Origin: Bacteroides sp.
GTDB lineage: Bacteria > Bacteroidota > Bacteroidia > Bacteroidales > Muribaculaceae
Length of the DNA: 45,485 nt
Reading direction: 5' to 3'
NCBI GenBank assembly: GCA_014801535.1
Contig: JAAVEA010000004.1
Location: forward strand, 1-45,485
Under the pieces are notes generated by a model, which saw only the letters and a program-made list of their open reading frames with translations, was not told where the DNA came from and searched no databases. Shown piece by piece: positions 32,599 to 41,700 of the stretch (position 1 is its first letter; each line of letters begins with the position of its first letter). Both the position numbers and the translations under genes were made by a program.

Positions 32599-33237
32599 AT
32601 GAGACGACTTCCGGTATATCTGCTTCTCGATTGTTCGGGCTCGATGTATGGTGAGCCTATCGAGGCAGTGAAGAATGGAGTGCAGGTTTTGATCTCCACA
32701 CTCCGTCAGGATCCTTATGCTCTTGAGACAGCATATCTAAGTATAATAACATTCGACAGCAGCGCACAGCAGGTGACACCCCTTACGGAGCTTTCAGCCT
32801 TTCAGCAGCCTAACATTCATGCTACCGGCTGCACGGCTCTCGGTGAAGCTCTCGCTCTATTGGCTCAGAAAGCCGATCAGGAAGTCACCAAGACCACTCC
32901 TGAGAAGAAAGGCGACTGGAAACCACTTGTGTTTATCATGACCGATGGAGAACCTACGGATGATCTGAATAAAGGTCTTGCTGAATTCAAGAAACGTAAA
33001 TGGGGCATGGTTGTCGCGTGTGCCGCAGGTTCGGGAGCGAACACCGATACGTTGAAGAAGATAACAGAATGTGTTGTCTCTCTTGATACGGCCGACAGCG
33101 CTACTATCAAGGCTTTCTTCAAGTGGGTTTCAGCATCTGTAAGCTCGGGCAGTATGAAAGTGGAAGAGACGGGAGCCGAGGCTACCACTCTCAGCGAACT
33201 TCCCCCTCCACCGCCTGAAGTGAATATCGTGGTTTAA
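32599..33237 (+). CDS. TerY-like von Willebrand factor A protein (1)
   Basis: 212 aa vWA domain. MIDAS motif DCSGS at residues 11-15, the metal-site Thr within ATGCT (about residue 75), and MTDGEPTDD (about residue 115). Ends in ELPPPPPEVNIVV, a proline tail shared with the next paralog. TerY-type vWA proteins form the core of TerY-P stress modules with a kinase and a phosphatase. Cytosolic, no signal peptide. Confidence 0.9.
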   Translation: MRRLPVYLLLDCSGSMYGEPIEAVKNGVQVLISTLRQDPYALETAYLSIITFDSSAQQVTPLTELSAFQQPNIHATGCTALGEALALLAQKADQEVTKTTPEKKGDWKPLVFIMTDGEPTDDLNKGLAEFKKRKWGMVVACAAGSGANTDTLKKITECVVSLDTADSATIKAFFKWVSASVSSGSMKVEETGAEATTLSELPPPPPEVNIVV

Positions 33238-33253
33238 AAAAGCAACTGAACAT

Positions 33254-33275
33254 GAGGAGGTCGACCGGCCTCCTC
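33254..33275 (+). other. Intercistronic hairpin between the first two vWA genes
   Basis: GAGGAGG (33254-33260) pairs with CCTCCTC (33269-33275), 8-nt loop. Lies in a 58-nt gap otherwise rare in this tightly packed operon; may stabilise or partially terminate the mRNA. Confidence 0.4.
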
Positions 33276-33295
33276 AATCTTAAAATGATATTGAA

Positions 33296-33931
33296 ATGAG
33301 ACGTCTTCCCGTTTATCTCCTTATAGACACCTCCGGTTCGATGCGTGGAGAACCTATAGAATCCGTTAAGGTGGGTCTTGAGACCATGGTGTCGAGTCTT
33401 CGGCAGGATCCGTTCGCGTTGGAATCTGTGAATATAAGCATCATAACTTTTGATCGTGAGGTGAAGCAGATTCTTCCGCTTACTCCCCTTGATGAACTTC
33501 AGCTCCCTGAGATCTCCACTCCCGAAAGCGGACCGACACATACGGGGCAGGCTCTTAAGCTTCTGTGTGAAAGGATTGATGCGGAAGTGCGCATGAGCAC
33601 CCCCGATCAGAAAGGCGACTGGATGCCTCTGCTCTTCATCATGACAGATGGAAAACCTTCCGACAGTATGCTTTATAAAGAGATGATTCCGGAGATCAAG
33701 AAGAGACACTTTGCAAGTATAATTGCTTGTGCGGCCGGAATGAATGCAAAGACCGGGCCATTGAAGGAACTCACAGATGAAGTCTATTCGCTCGATACGG
33801 TAGATAGCACCGCATTCAGAAAATTTTTCAAATGGGTGTCTGATTCAATCGGTGTGGGCAACCGCAGCATAGGTGCTACAGAAGAACTGGAGTTGCCTCC
33901 TCCGCCCCCTGAAGTAAATGTGATTGTTTAA
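33296..33931 (+). CDS. TerY-like vWA protein (2)
   Basis: 211 aa, paralog of the preceding gene: DTSGSM (MIDAS, residues 11-16), PTHTGQAL, MTDGKPSDS, KFFKWVSDS, tail ELPPPPPEVNVIV. Eighteen nt before the third vWA gene. Confidence 0.9.
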   Translation: MRRLPVYLLIDTSGSMRGEPIESVKVGLETMVSSLRQDPFALESVNISIITFDREVKQILPLTPLDELQLPEISTPESGPTHTGQALKLLCERIDAEVRMSTPDQKGDWMPLLFIMTDGKPSDSMLYKEMIPEIKKRHFASIIACAAGMNAKTGPLKELTDEVYSLDTVDSTAFRKFFKWVSDSIGVGNRSIGATEELELPPPPPEVNVIV

Positions 33932-33949
33932 CCTTCCAGAAAAAATGAT

Positions 33950-34999
33950 ATGCGCAGATTGCCGATTTATTTTCTTATAGATGTGTCTGAATCAATGGTA
34001 GGCGTGCCTATCGAACAGGTGCAGGATGGAATGCGGACCATTATCCAGAATCTACGTGTCGATCCCTATGCACTCGAAACGGTTTTTGTTTCAATTATTG
34101 TTTTTGCCGGCAGGAGTAAGGTCTTATCTCCTCTCACTGAGCTATATAAGTTCTACCCGCCTGTTTTCCCTATTGGTGGAGGCACATCTCTTGGACAAGG
34201 TCTTGAGTGTCTTATGAACGATATGGACCGAAATGTTCAGCGAACCACTCTCGAAAGTAAGGGGGACTGGAAGCCGATTATTTTCCTCTTTACCGACGGA
34301 AACCCGACGGATGATTATGCTGCTGCTTTTCGTCGCTGGAATGATAAATATCGCCGTCATTGCAATCTTATCGCCGTTTCAATAGGTGATAACGTGAATG
34401 TTCTGACACTTGCGCAGATAACCAACGATATTCTTCTTCTGAAAGATACGGACGCCGATTCATTCTGCAAGTTTTTCAAATGGGTCACGGCATCCATAAA
34501 AACTACAAGCATGTCGGTGAGCGAACATAATGCCGATGAAATCAAACTCGCTCCCACATCGGGAATAAATCTTGAAAAGGTTGATCCGGCTACTCACCCC
34601 GGTTGCGTGGATGAAAACTTCGCGGTTTTACACAGCCGATGTCAGAACACAAAACAGGATTTTCTTGTCAAGTATTCGCGCCAGATGCAGGGTTATGACG
34701 GGCAGAAATCTTATTATGGCAATTCATCGGAATTTAAACTTGTAGGGGCCTATCCTATAAACAAGGAAGAATACGAACGACTTTCATCGGGAGCGTCTGT
34801 GAGAATCAACACCACTTTGTTGCGTGGTGTGCCGGCATGTCCATGTTGTGGAAATCAGATTGGTGTGGTGGTGTGCGATTGTGGAAATCTTTTCTGTGTA
34901 GGGGAGAGTGAAACGAACGAGTGCCCTTGGTGTGGAATGCAGGGAACCCTTGGGCATGGCGATCCCGAAGGGATGAATATAACAAGAGGTTTAGGATAA
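33950..34999 (+). CDS. vWA protein (3) with C-terminal extension and zinc ribbon
   Basis: 349 aa. vWA domain to about residue 190 (MIDAS DVSES, residues 11-15; GGGTSLGQ; TDGNPTDD). Then a linker and a 100-residue segment ending with CPCCG...CDCG...C...CPWCG (C297 to C328), a double CXXC zinc ribbon. It lacks the PPPPPEVN tail. The linker residues about 205-280 resemble nothing recognised. Probably the scaffold linking vWA to kinase/phosphatase substrates. Five nt before the PP2C gene. Confidence 0.85.
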   Translation: MRRLPIYFLIDVSESMVGVPIEQVQDGMRTIIQNLRVDPYALETVFVSIIVFAGRSKVLSPLTELYKFYPPVFPIGGGTSLGQGLECLMNDMDRNVQRTTLESKGDWKPIIFLFTDGNPTDDYAAAFRRWNDKYRRHCNLIAVSIGDNVNVLTLAQITNDILLLKDTDADSFCKFFKWVTASIKTTSMSVSEHNADEIKLAPTSGINLEKVDPATHPGCVDENFAVLHSRCQNTKQDFLVKYSRQMQGYDGQKSYYGNSSEFKLVGAYPINKEEYERLSSGASVRINTTLLRGVPACPCCGNQIGVVVCDCGNLFCVGESETNECPWCGMQGTLGHGDPEGMNITRGLG

Positions 35000-35004
35000 T
35001 ATAG

Positions 35005-36453
35005 ATGGATAGAAAACAACGACTTGCGTCTAAGCGACATGTGGCCGCAATGCGGTTGAATGAGACTTCAAGAGCTCTCGACAGGGCTATGGATAAGGCC
35101 GGGGTGCCTGCTCCGGAGAAGGAATCGTTTCTTAATTGGACTGTCGACACGTTATGGAACACTTTTAAAGAAGAACGAATGAATCAACGCATATTGATAG
35201 AGAATGAAATCCGCCGGCTTGGAATACGGTTCCCTAACGGAACAGTAAAGAAAGACTATTCCGTATCGTTCGACCTTCCTGCCGGAAAAATAAGTGATGT
35301 CGAACTTACGGGAGCCGAAGAGATAGGATTGATCTTTTCAATTGACGAGGATGGACATTGCACTTTGAGCGGTAGGCCTAACCGTCATGGTGATTTCTCC
35401 CTCAAATTGAGGTTTAATACAGTGGAAGGTGAACCGGCTTCGGAAATTTCGATACCTCTTGCATTCAATCCTGATCCGAGAGACCTTTGGAAAAATATAG
35501 CAACCGATAGGAATATACCATATTATAAGGAGGATTCTGATGAGGGATATATCATGGTTGATGCCGGAGAGTCCAATGATCCAAGGAAAGATATTGTGGC
35601 CGCAAGTCAGCGGGGCAGGAGCCATGCGCAGGAAGGGAAAGCGAGGGATGATCATTTCAGCATATATCATTGTGATGATTCCGACTGGTATGTTATGGCA
35701 GTAGCTGATGGAGCAGGATCGGCCAGATATTCAAGAAAAGGCTCGGAGGTGGCATGTGATACGGTTGTTGATCATTGTAAGCGACTTCTCGTTGATAACC
35801 CTGATTTCGAGAAAGCTATCCGTGAATATGAGTCAGACCGCGATAATAAGGAGAAACGAACTAATGTTACCAGACATGTCATAGACATCATCTATAACGG
35901 TGCGCTTAAAGCCCATGAGGCTGTGAAGAAGGTGGCATTGGCCAATGAAGGAGCCAAACTAAAGGATTACGCAACCACCCTTATGTTTGCCATTTGCAAG
36001 AAATATGATTTCGGGTGGTTCTTGGCTTCCTTCTGGGTAGGCGATGGAGCTATGTGCCTCTTCGATGAAAACAACAGAACAGCCAAATTGCTCGGTACTC
36101 CCGACGAGGGTGAATTCTCGGGCCAGACAAGATTTCTCACCATGCCTGAGATATTCCGTGATCCGGAAGTGGTGAGCAAACGTCTGCGCATGGCTATAGT
36201 GCCTGATTTTACAGCTCTTTTCCTTATGACCGATGGAATCTCGGATCCTATGTTCGAGACCGACAGGAATCTTAATGACTACAGCAAATGGGAAGAGTTT
36301 TACAACAGACTGAAAACCGGATTTCCCGAGGATGATATAGAGGGTGTGGATCTTTCCGACAATAATGAAGAAGCAGCCGGACAACTTCTGCGTTGGCTCG
36401 ATTTCTGGAGTCCGGGAAACCATGACGACCGAACAATAGCAATCCTTTATTAA
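35005..36453 (+). CDS. PP2C-family Ser/Thr phosphatase with N-terminal helical/Ig-like extension
   Basis: 482 aa. Residues 1-70 are helical, about 70-160 look like an Ig-type beta domain (SVSFDLPAGKISDVELTG). The phosphatase core runs from about residue 190: RDDHF (about 213), ADGAGSARYS (about 233), MTDGISDP (about 408) and HDDRT (about 472), so all metal-binding aspartates are present. Predicted to reverse the kinase encoded next. Cytosolic. Together with the vWA and kinase genes it completes a TerY-P triad. Confidence 0.9.
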   Translation: MDRKQRLASKRHVAAMRLNETSRALDRAMDKAGVPAPEKESFLNWTVDTLWNTFKEERMNQRILIENEIRRLGIRFPNGTVKKDYSVSFDLPAGKISDVELTGAEEIGLIFSIDEDGHCTLSGRPNRHGDFSLKLRFNTVEGEPASEISIPLAFNPDPRDLWKNIATDRNIPYYKEDSDEGYIMVDAGESNDPRKDIVAASQRGRSHAQEGKARDDHFSIYHCDDSDWYVMAVADGAGSARYSRKGSEVACDTVVDHCKRLLVDNPDFEKAIREYESDRDNKEKRTNVTRHVIDIIYNGALKAHEAVKKVALANEGAKLKDYATTLMFAICKKYDFGWFLASFWVGDGAMCLFDENNRTAKLLGTPDEGEFSGQTRFLTMPEIFRDPEVVSKRLRMAIVPDFTALFLMTDGISDPMFETDRNLNDYSKWEEFYNRLKTGFPEDDIEGVDLSDNNEEAAGQLLRWLDFWSPGNHDDRTIAILY

Positions 36454-36471
36454 CATCTTTATTATGGCATT

Positions 36472-37953
36472 ATGGCAAAGACAATAAGGCTCACAGCAAC
36501 CGATGGAAGCACCGTGGAGTTTGTAGATGAAGTTATCGGCAGCGGTGCAATGAAGGATGTCTATTTCAGTCCCGACAAAAGTTATGTGGTAGGATTTTTC
36601 CGAACTCCCCAGGATGCGAACGCCAAGGATAGGCTTCAGAACATTGTAGGTAAGTATCGGGAAAAGATTTTCAATCAGGTGGGAGGAGATTATTGGGAAA
36701 ATCTTTTCTGCTGGCCCACGAAGCTTGTGGAGTGGAATGGAAAATTGGGAATAGTATGTCCGGCCTATCAGAAACATTTCTTCTTTAAAGACGGGATGTT
36801 CAAAGGGAAGGAGAAAGAGGGGAAATGGTTCGCTTCGGCGAAATTGCGTAATAAATTCCTGAAGCCCGAGCAGAAAGGAACGTGGCTGACCCATTATCAC
36901 ATGTGTCTTCAGATAGCTCGTGCGGTGCGCCGACTTCATGCGGCCGGCCTCGCACACTCCGATCTGTCATACAAAAATGTGCTTGTTGATCCGGAAAGCG
37001 GTCGGGCAACTGTGATAGACTGCGATGGTCTTGTGGTGCCGGGCAAATACCCTCCCGATGTTGTGGGAACTCCTGATTTCATAGCGCCGGAAGTGTTGCA
37101 GACGCGTGCGCTGAAACTCGGCGATCCGAATAAGAAATTGCCCGGTATCCAGACTGACCGTCACGCCTTGGCCGTGTTGATCTATATGTATCTACTTAAT
37201 CGTCATCCATTGCGAGGAGGCAAGGTAAATGATCTGGATGCCGCGAAAGATGAGGAACTATCAATGGGGGCCAAGGCTCTTTTTGTGGAACATCCCACTG
37301 ATACGAGCAACCGTCCCAAGATAGACAATATGGCTCCGTCCGAACTTCCGCAGGGGGATGTAGTGAAGAGACCATATACCATGTGCGGACCCTATCTCAA
37401 GGAATTGTTCGACAGAGCTTTTATCGATGGGCTGCACGATCCGTCAAAACGACCCACAGCCGATGAATGGGAAACAGCTTTGGTGAAAACAACCGACCTC
37501 ATGCAGCCGTGTCAAAATCCGGATTGTGAGGCGCATTGGTTTGTGTTTGATAATTCCACTAAACCGAGGTGTCCTTTCTGCGGTACGGAATATCATGGTC
37601 AGCTACCGGTGCTTAACCTATATTATTCCCCTGCAAAGGGGCGTTTCTTGCCCGAAAATTATCGACTGATGGTTTATGACAAGCAGTCGCTCTATATGTG
37701 GCACGTGAACCGGTTTATAACTCCCAACGAACGCACGAAGCCGGAAGATAAAATGCCGGTGGGTGATTTCCATTTCCATAACGGCAAATGGATACTTATC
37801 AACCGTCGTCTTCCCGACATGTGGGATGTGACAGAACCGACCAAACGTCAGATAAAACCGGGTGAATTTGTGGAATTGACTGAGGGTCGCAAAATTCTCC
37901 TTTCGGGCGAAGATGGTGGCCGTCTCATAGTTGTGCAATTGGTGAGTAACTGA
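36472..37953 (+). CDS. Atypical Ser/Thr protein kinase with C-terminal zinc ribbon
   Basis: 493 aa. Kinase-like: glycine loop IGSGAMKDVY (22-31), catalytic loop HSDLSYKNVL (162-171, HSD instead of HRD), DCDG (183-186) in place of DFG, GTPDFIAPEV (199-208) activation and APE segment. The usual VAIK lysine is not evident (VVGFFR at 39-44), so activity may rely on another residue. A CXXXXC...CPFC zinc ribbon sits around residues 344-372 (CQNPDC...CPFCGTEY), and the last 110 residues form a beta-rich FHA-like/SHOCT-free region of unknown fold. ATG 36464 is an alternative start. Confidence 0.88.
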   Translation: MAKTIRLTATDGSTVEFVDEVIGSGAMKDVYFSPDKSYVVGFFRTPQDANAKDRLQNIVGKYREKIFNQVGGDYWENLFCWPTKLVEWNGKLGIVCPAYQKHFFFKDGMFKGKEKEGKWFASAKLRNKFLKPEQKGTWLTHYHMCLQIARAVRRLHAAGLAHSDLSYKNVLVDPESGRATVIDCDGLVVPGKYPPDVVGTPDFIAPEVLQTRALKLGDPNKKLPGIQTDRHALAVLIYMYLLNRHPLRGGKVNDLDAAKDEELSMGAKALFVEHPTDTSNRPKIDNMAPSELPQGDVVKRPYTMCGPYLKELFDRAFIDGLHDPSKRPTADEWETALVKTTDLMQPCQNPDCEAHWFVFDNSTKPRCPFCGTEYHGQLPVLNLYYSPAKGRFLPENYRLMVYDKQSLYMWHVNRFITPNERTKPEDKMPVGDFHFHNGKWILINRRLPDMWDVTEPTKRQIKPGEFVELTEGRKILLSGEDGGRLIVVQLVSN

Positions 37954-37973
37954 CCCGAAGTCAGTTACTCACC
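37941..37973. terminator. Terminator ending the TerD-vWA-kinase operon
   Basis: GGTGAGTAACTGAC (37941-37954) and GTCAGTTACTCACC (37960-37973), perfect 14-bp arms, loop 5. The kinase stop codon is within the left arm. It also lies 6 nt from the AIM24 stop, so it serves both convergent genes. Confidence 0.8.
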
Positions 37974-37978
37974 TCATT

Positions 37979-38623
37979 TCAACCTACCGGAGGGAACATT
38001 GCCGAGGGTTTACCGGGGGATAGATATACGGTGCCGGGTCCTGTTATTTTCAACATGCTCACTCCTTCGCCTCCGAAAAGATTTCTCAGCGACCAGTTGG
38101 CTTGCATCTGTGCGTCTGAAATTCGGTGAAGAGCAATTATGTGATCCTCATCCACTTCAATGGTGCGTCCCGGTTCAAGATTGATTGTGATGGGGGTGCC
38201 GATTGTGTCGAGGAAGACAGTGCCGTGTCCGGTGATTTTCTGCAGAAGCAGACCCATGCCGCCGGTGAATCCTGTGATAGAGAGTTTGGTGGTGACATCC
38301 ATCTTATTGTTGGAGGCCACATATGCCCCCCGGTGACACACCATGGTTTCTCCGTTCATCTTAACCGGCACCAACCCGAATTTACTTCCGAAAACAACCT
38401 TCTTCGGCATCGGGGAACCGTTATAGACATGAAGGATGAACAACGATTCTCCCGAGAGTTTCGCGCCAAGTATGCGGCCGAGCCCTGACCCGTTGAAAGT
38501 GCTGTCCATCTGAATCCCGGCATCCATATATATCACCGCACCTCTCTCGGAATAGAAGTGTTCTCCGGGATCGAGAGTTACCTCAAGGTGCTGCACAAAT
38601 TGTCCTACTAATTTGCAATTCAT
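37979..38623 (-). CDS. AIM24/TIGR00266-family protein
   Basis: 214 aa. Beta-helical AIM24 family: VTLDPGEHFYSERGAVIYMD at the N-terminus, LSGESLFILHVYNG, MVCHRGAYVAS, GFTGGMGLLLQKITGHGTVFL, and VEVDEDHII-like VDEDHIIALH. Bacterial members frequently lie beside TerD and related stress genes, consistent with its place convergent to the Ter operon, but its biochemical role is unknown. Confidence 0.88.
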   Translation of the reverse strand: MNCKLVGQFVQHLEVTLDPGEHFYSERGAVIYMDAGIQMDSTFNGSGLGRILGAKLSGESLFILHVYNGSPMPKKVVFGSKFGLVPVKMNGETMVCHRGAYVASNNKMDVTTKLSITGFTGGMGLLLQKITGHGTVFLDTIGTPITINLEPGRTIEVDEDHIIALHRISDAQMQANWSLRNLFGGEGVSMLKITGPGTVYLSPGKPSAMFPPVG

Positions 38624-38649
38624 ATTGATTTCTATTTAATAACCGCTTA

Positions 38650-38657
38650 CAAATTTA
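38650..38657 (-). promoter_or_regulatory. -7 box for the AIM24 gene
   Basis: TAAATTTG on the minus strand, 26 nt before the ATG at 38623. No good -33 partner. Confidence 0.4.
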
Positions 38658-38743
38658 TGAAATTACTGCTTCGGAAATCGAATTTCTGAAATGTTTCAAT
38701 AGGCAAGAGCTTTGAGTGAAGGCTATGCCATGTAATATTTCAG

Positions 38744-41700
38744 CTATTCCGTGCCTGTATTGATCTCAACCCGCGACCGCCCTTCGCCACATTTGTTCAC
38801 CCTTATCTGGACATCGATATTATCCGCCAACTCCTCCCGGTGAGATATCACACCCACACGGCGTCCGCTGCTTCCGGCGATTTCGGGGAGTCGGCGAAGG
38901 GTTTCTATAACTGCATTGAGACTGCCGGCATCGAGTGTTCCGAATCCTTCGTCAATAAAGAGAATGTCGATATTCAGCCCCGGCTTGTTCATGGCTGAAA
39001 GTGCAAGTGAGAGTGCAAGTGAGATCATAAATCGTTCTCCACCCGAAAGCACGGTTGCACTTCTTATCTTATTCTTGTTATACCGGTCGAGAACCAGAAT
39101 GGAAAGCTGTTCGTTCTGTTCGCTGCAGGTCAGAGTGAAATGATCTGTGATGCGTCGCAGATAGATGTTGGCATTACGGAGCAAGGGGCGCAGAATGTAT
39201 GATTGCACAAGAGTGCGGAATCTTGTTCCTCCGAAATGACGGTTGAGGCGATCCCATTCTGCAAAACGTTCATTCTCTTTTGCAACCGTTTCTTCGGCAC
39301 ATTTCACCCTTTCCTTAATACGGGTGTTCTGTTGCAACCTCTCTTTTGAGATGCCCGATTCGCGCAACGCTTCTTCCAGTTTCGAATTAGCGGAGTCTCT
39401 TTTGATTTCAAGATCGCTTCGTAAGGGAAATTCTTCACGGCGTTCTATCATGGTTTTCTCGGAGAGTTGTCTCACCAGTTGGGCCACGGCGTTCCGTGCT
39501 GTATCGAGAGCCGCACCCTTTGATGATATATCTGTCGCTAATCTGTTTACTGCATCGCGGATTGCAGGGATTGATATTTCCATCTCTGCCAGTGATTCGA
39601 GCAACGCTTCGCTTGTGTCTGATTCACGGTAATAATCGTCCAACTTCCTTTCCGTTTCGGTCAAATAGGTTCTTTCATGCAAGATATTGCGTATTTCAGA
39701 TGTTATTTCACCTAAAATATTGCGCCAGTCCTTTCCGATGGCTTCAAGATCTTTCGCCTGGATGGCCTTGACATACCCACAGTCAGGTTCATTATCCCTT
39801 TCTTTCTGAAGATCAGGAAGCTGTGCGGTAATATCTAATATATCTTTCTCCGTGGCTTTAAGCGATTCGAGAGCATTGGAGTAACTTGAAATTTCATCGT
39901 TCAATGCGATCGCTCTGTCGGTGAGTTGCTGATATGATTGCGATTTGATTATAAGATCGCCAAGAGTATCGGCAGGATTCTTCCGCCATGATTCTGTATA
40001 TCCTTGAAGGAGGGAGTCGATCTCATGTTCGGTTTCATCAATCTTCTGTCTGAGACCGGCAATCTCCCTTTCAAGGGCTGCTGTTTTCTCCGCATTCCTT
40101 ACAACATCGGCGTTAGCCTCGTTGCGCTTTTTCTCGGTTTCCGACATTTGCTCTTCAAGAGGGTGACATTCGATTATCTTCTTGTTAATATCCTTCTGAA
40201 TATTATCGACCTTCGATTTTATATCGGAAAGACGGATAATCTCATGTGCTGTGATATCAGATTCTTTCCCTATCACATCTCTGATCTCATTTAATGGCAG
40301 GCCTGCCGATGCGGAAGTGATTGTCTGGATAAGTCTGGATAAATTCTCCTCTTTCAATAACTGAAGCAGCTCCTTGACCGATTTTTTATATTGACTCTGC
40401 ATTGTCTCAACCGTATTTTGCTGTGACCTGAGCATTCCGGTTGACTGATTGTATCTTTCCGCTTTTTCTTTGTAAACCTTTTCGGCATTACGGCTTTCCA
40501 TGCTCAATCGGTCGCGTTCGGCCTCGAGAGGAGAAAGGATACCGGTGAAAGCCTCCGAGAATTCGGTTTCAGAATTGTGCCATTCCTTGTGCTGACCGCA
40601 CAGGGGGCAGGTATGGGCGTTTTCAAGTGCAAGTCTTTGACGCAAGGCGTTGAAATTCTCTTCAACACTGAGATGCATCGTATCATATCTTTGACGAGCT
40701 TCTTCATAAAGAGCTGTGAGGCATTCGGTTTCCTTACGGGCGGCCGTGGTCTCTGCTTCCAGTTTATTAACCTCGTTAGTTATCCGTTCTTTTTCAACTA
40801 TACTGTCATTGAGATTATTCGCACTTTCTTCAACCGTATTCAATACTTTCTCGATATTCTCCAATCTTCTTTTGCGGGAATTTGCTTTTTCCAGAGATTC
40901 TGCGGATGTTTCGGGATTGAGAGAATCGCGTTCGGCATTAAGTTGTCGGATTATGTCGCGCTCTTTATTGAGAACCAAAGCAGCATTTTCAGCCCTCCTC
41001 TGTGCCTCATCAAGTGTATTTTTCAATGATGCAGTAAGCGAGCGTTCATGATTAAGTTTATCATTTCTCAGGGTTAAATCGTTGATGTCTCTCTGCCGTT
41101 GATTAAATTTTTCCCTGATAAGAGCGATTCCTGAATAGATTGTTTTATGAGGTTCAAATTCTTTTAATTTTAGACTCAAGGCCGAATAATCCTTTTTCTT
41201 TTCTGAAAGGAGCTCTTCGCGTTTCGCGAGATTATCCGAAAGAAGATATAACCGGGACAACAGCCTGATATAATGTTGCGTGTTCGCGTCGAGTGATTTC
41301 ATTGTCTCTTTTTTTCTGAGAAGAAGATTTCGTTCAACCACCGTTGCATCCCATTTCAGAAGAATATCTTTCTTTGTTTTGAAATCATCGCTATTTTCCT
41401 TTTCTTTCAAAACAGCTAATTCGTTATTGAGATCAATACATTCCTTCTCACGTGTCTCAAGAATAGATAGCATCGATAGGAGTGTATCAATTCTAACTTT
41501 CTCTTCACGAAATAGCTCCACTTCTTTCTCAAGTCGTAGAGATTTTTCTTTCTCCATCTTCTCTTCCTCGTTATCGAGGAGATGCTTTTTCTCAGCATCG
41601 AGAATCTTTACGGCTTCATCCTTCTTCTGTTTCGTGCGTTTGAAAATACGTTCTATGGCTTCTCCATAACGGGAGAAATGTTCGGTGGAGGTAAGCTGTT

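Noticed and set aside
35959-36957. 332-aa open frame on the minus strand
   Set aside because: Lies antisense to the PP2C and kinase genes, with no recognisable domain and no promoter.
30538-37953. Classical tellurite resistance operon terZABCDEF
   Set aside because: No terC and no terA-like gene; vWA, PP2C and kinase genes point to the TerY-P type instead.
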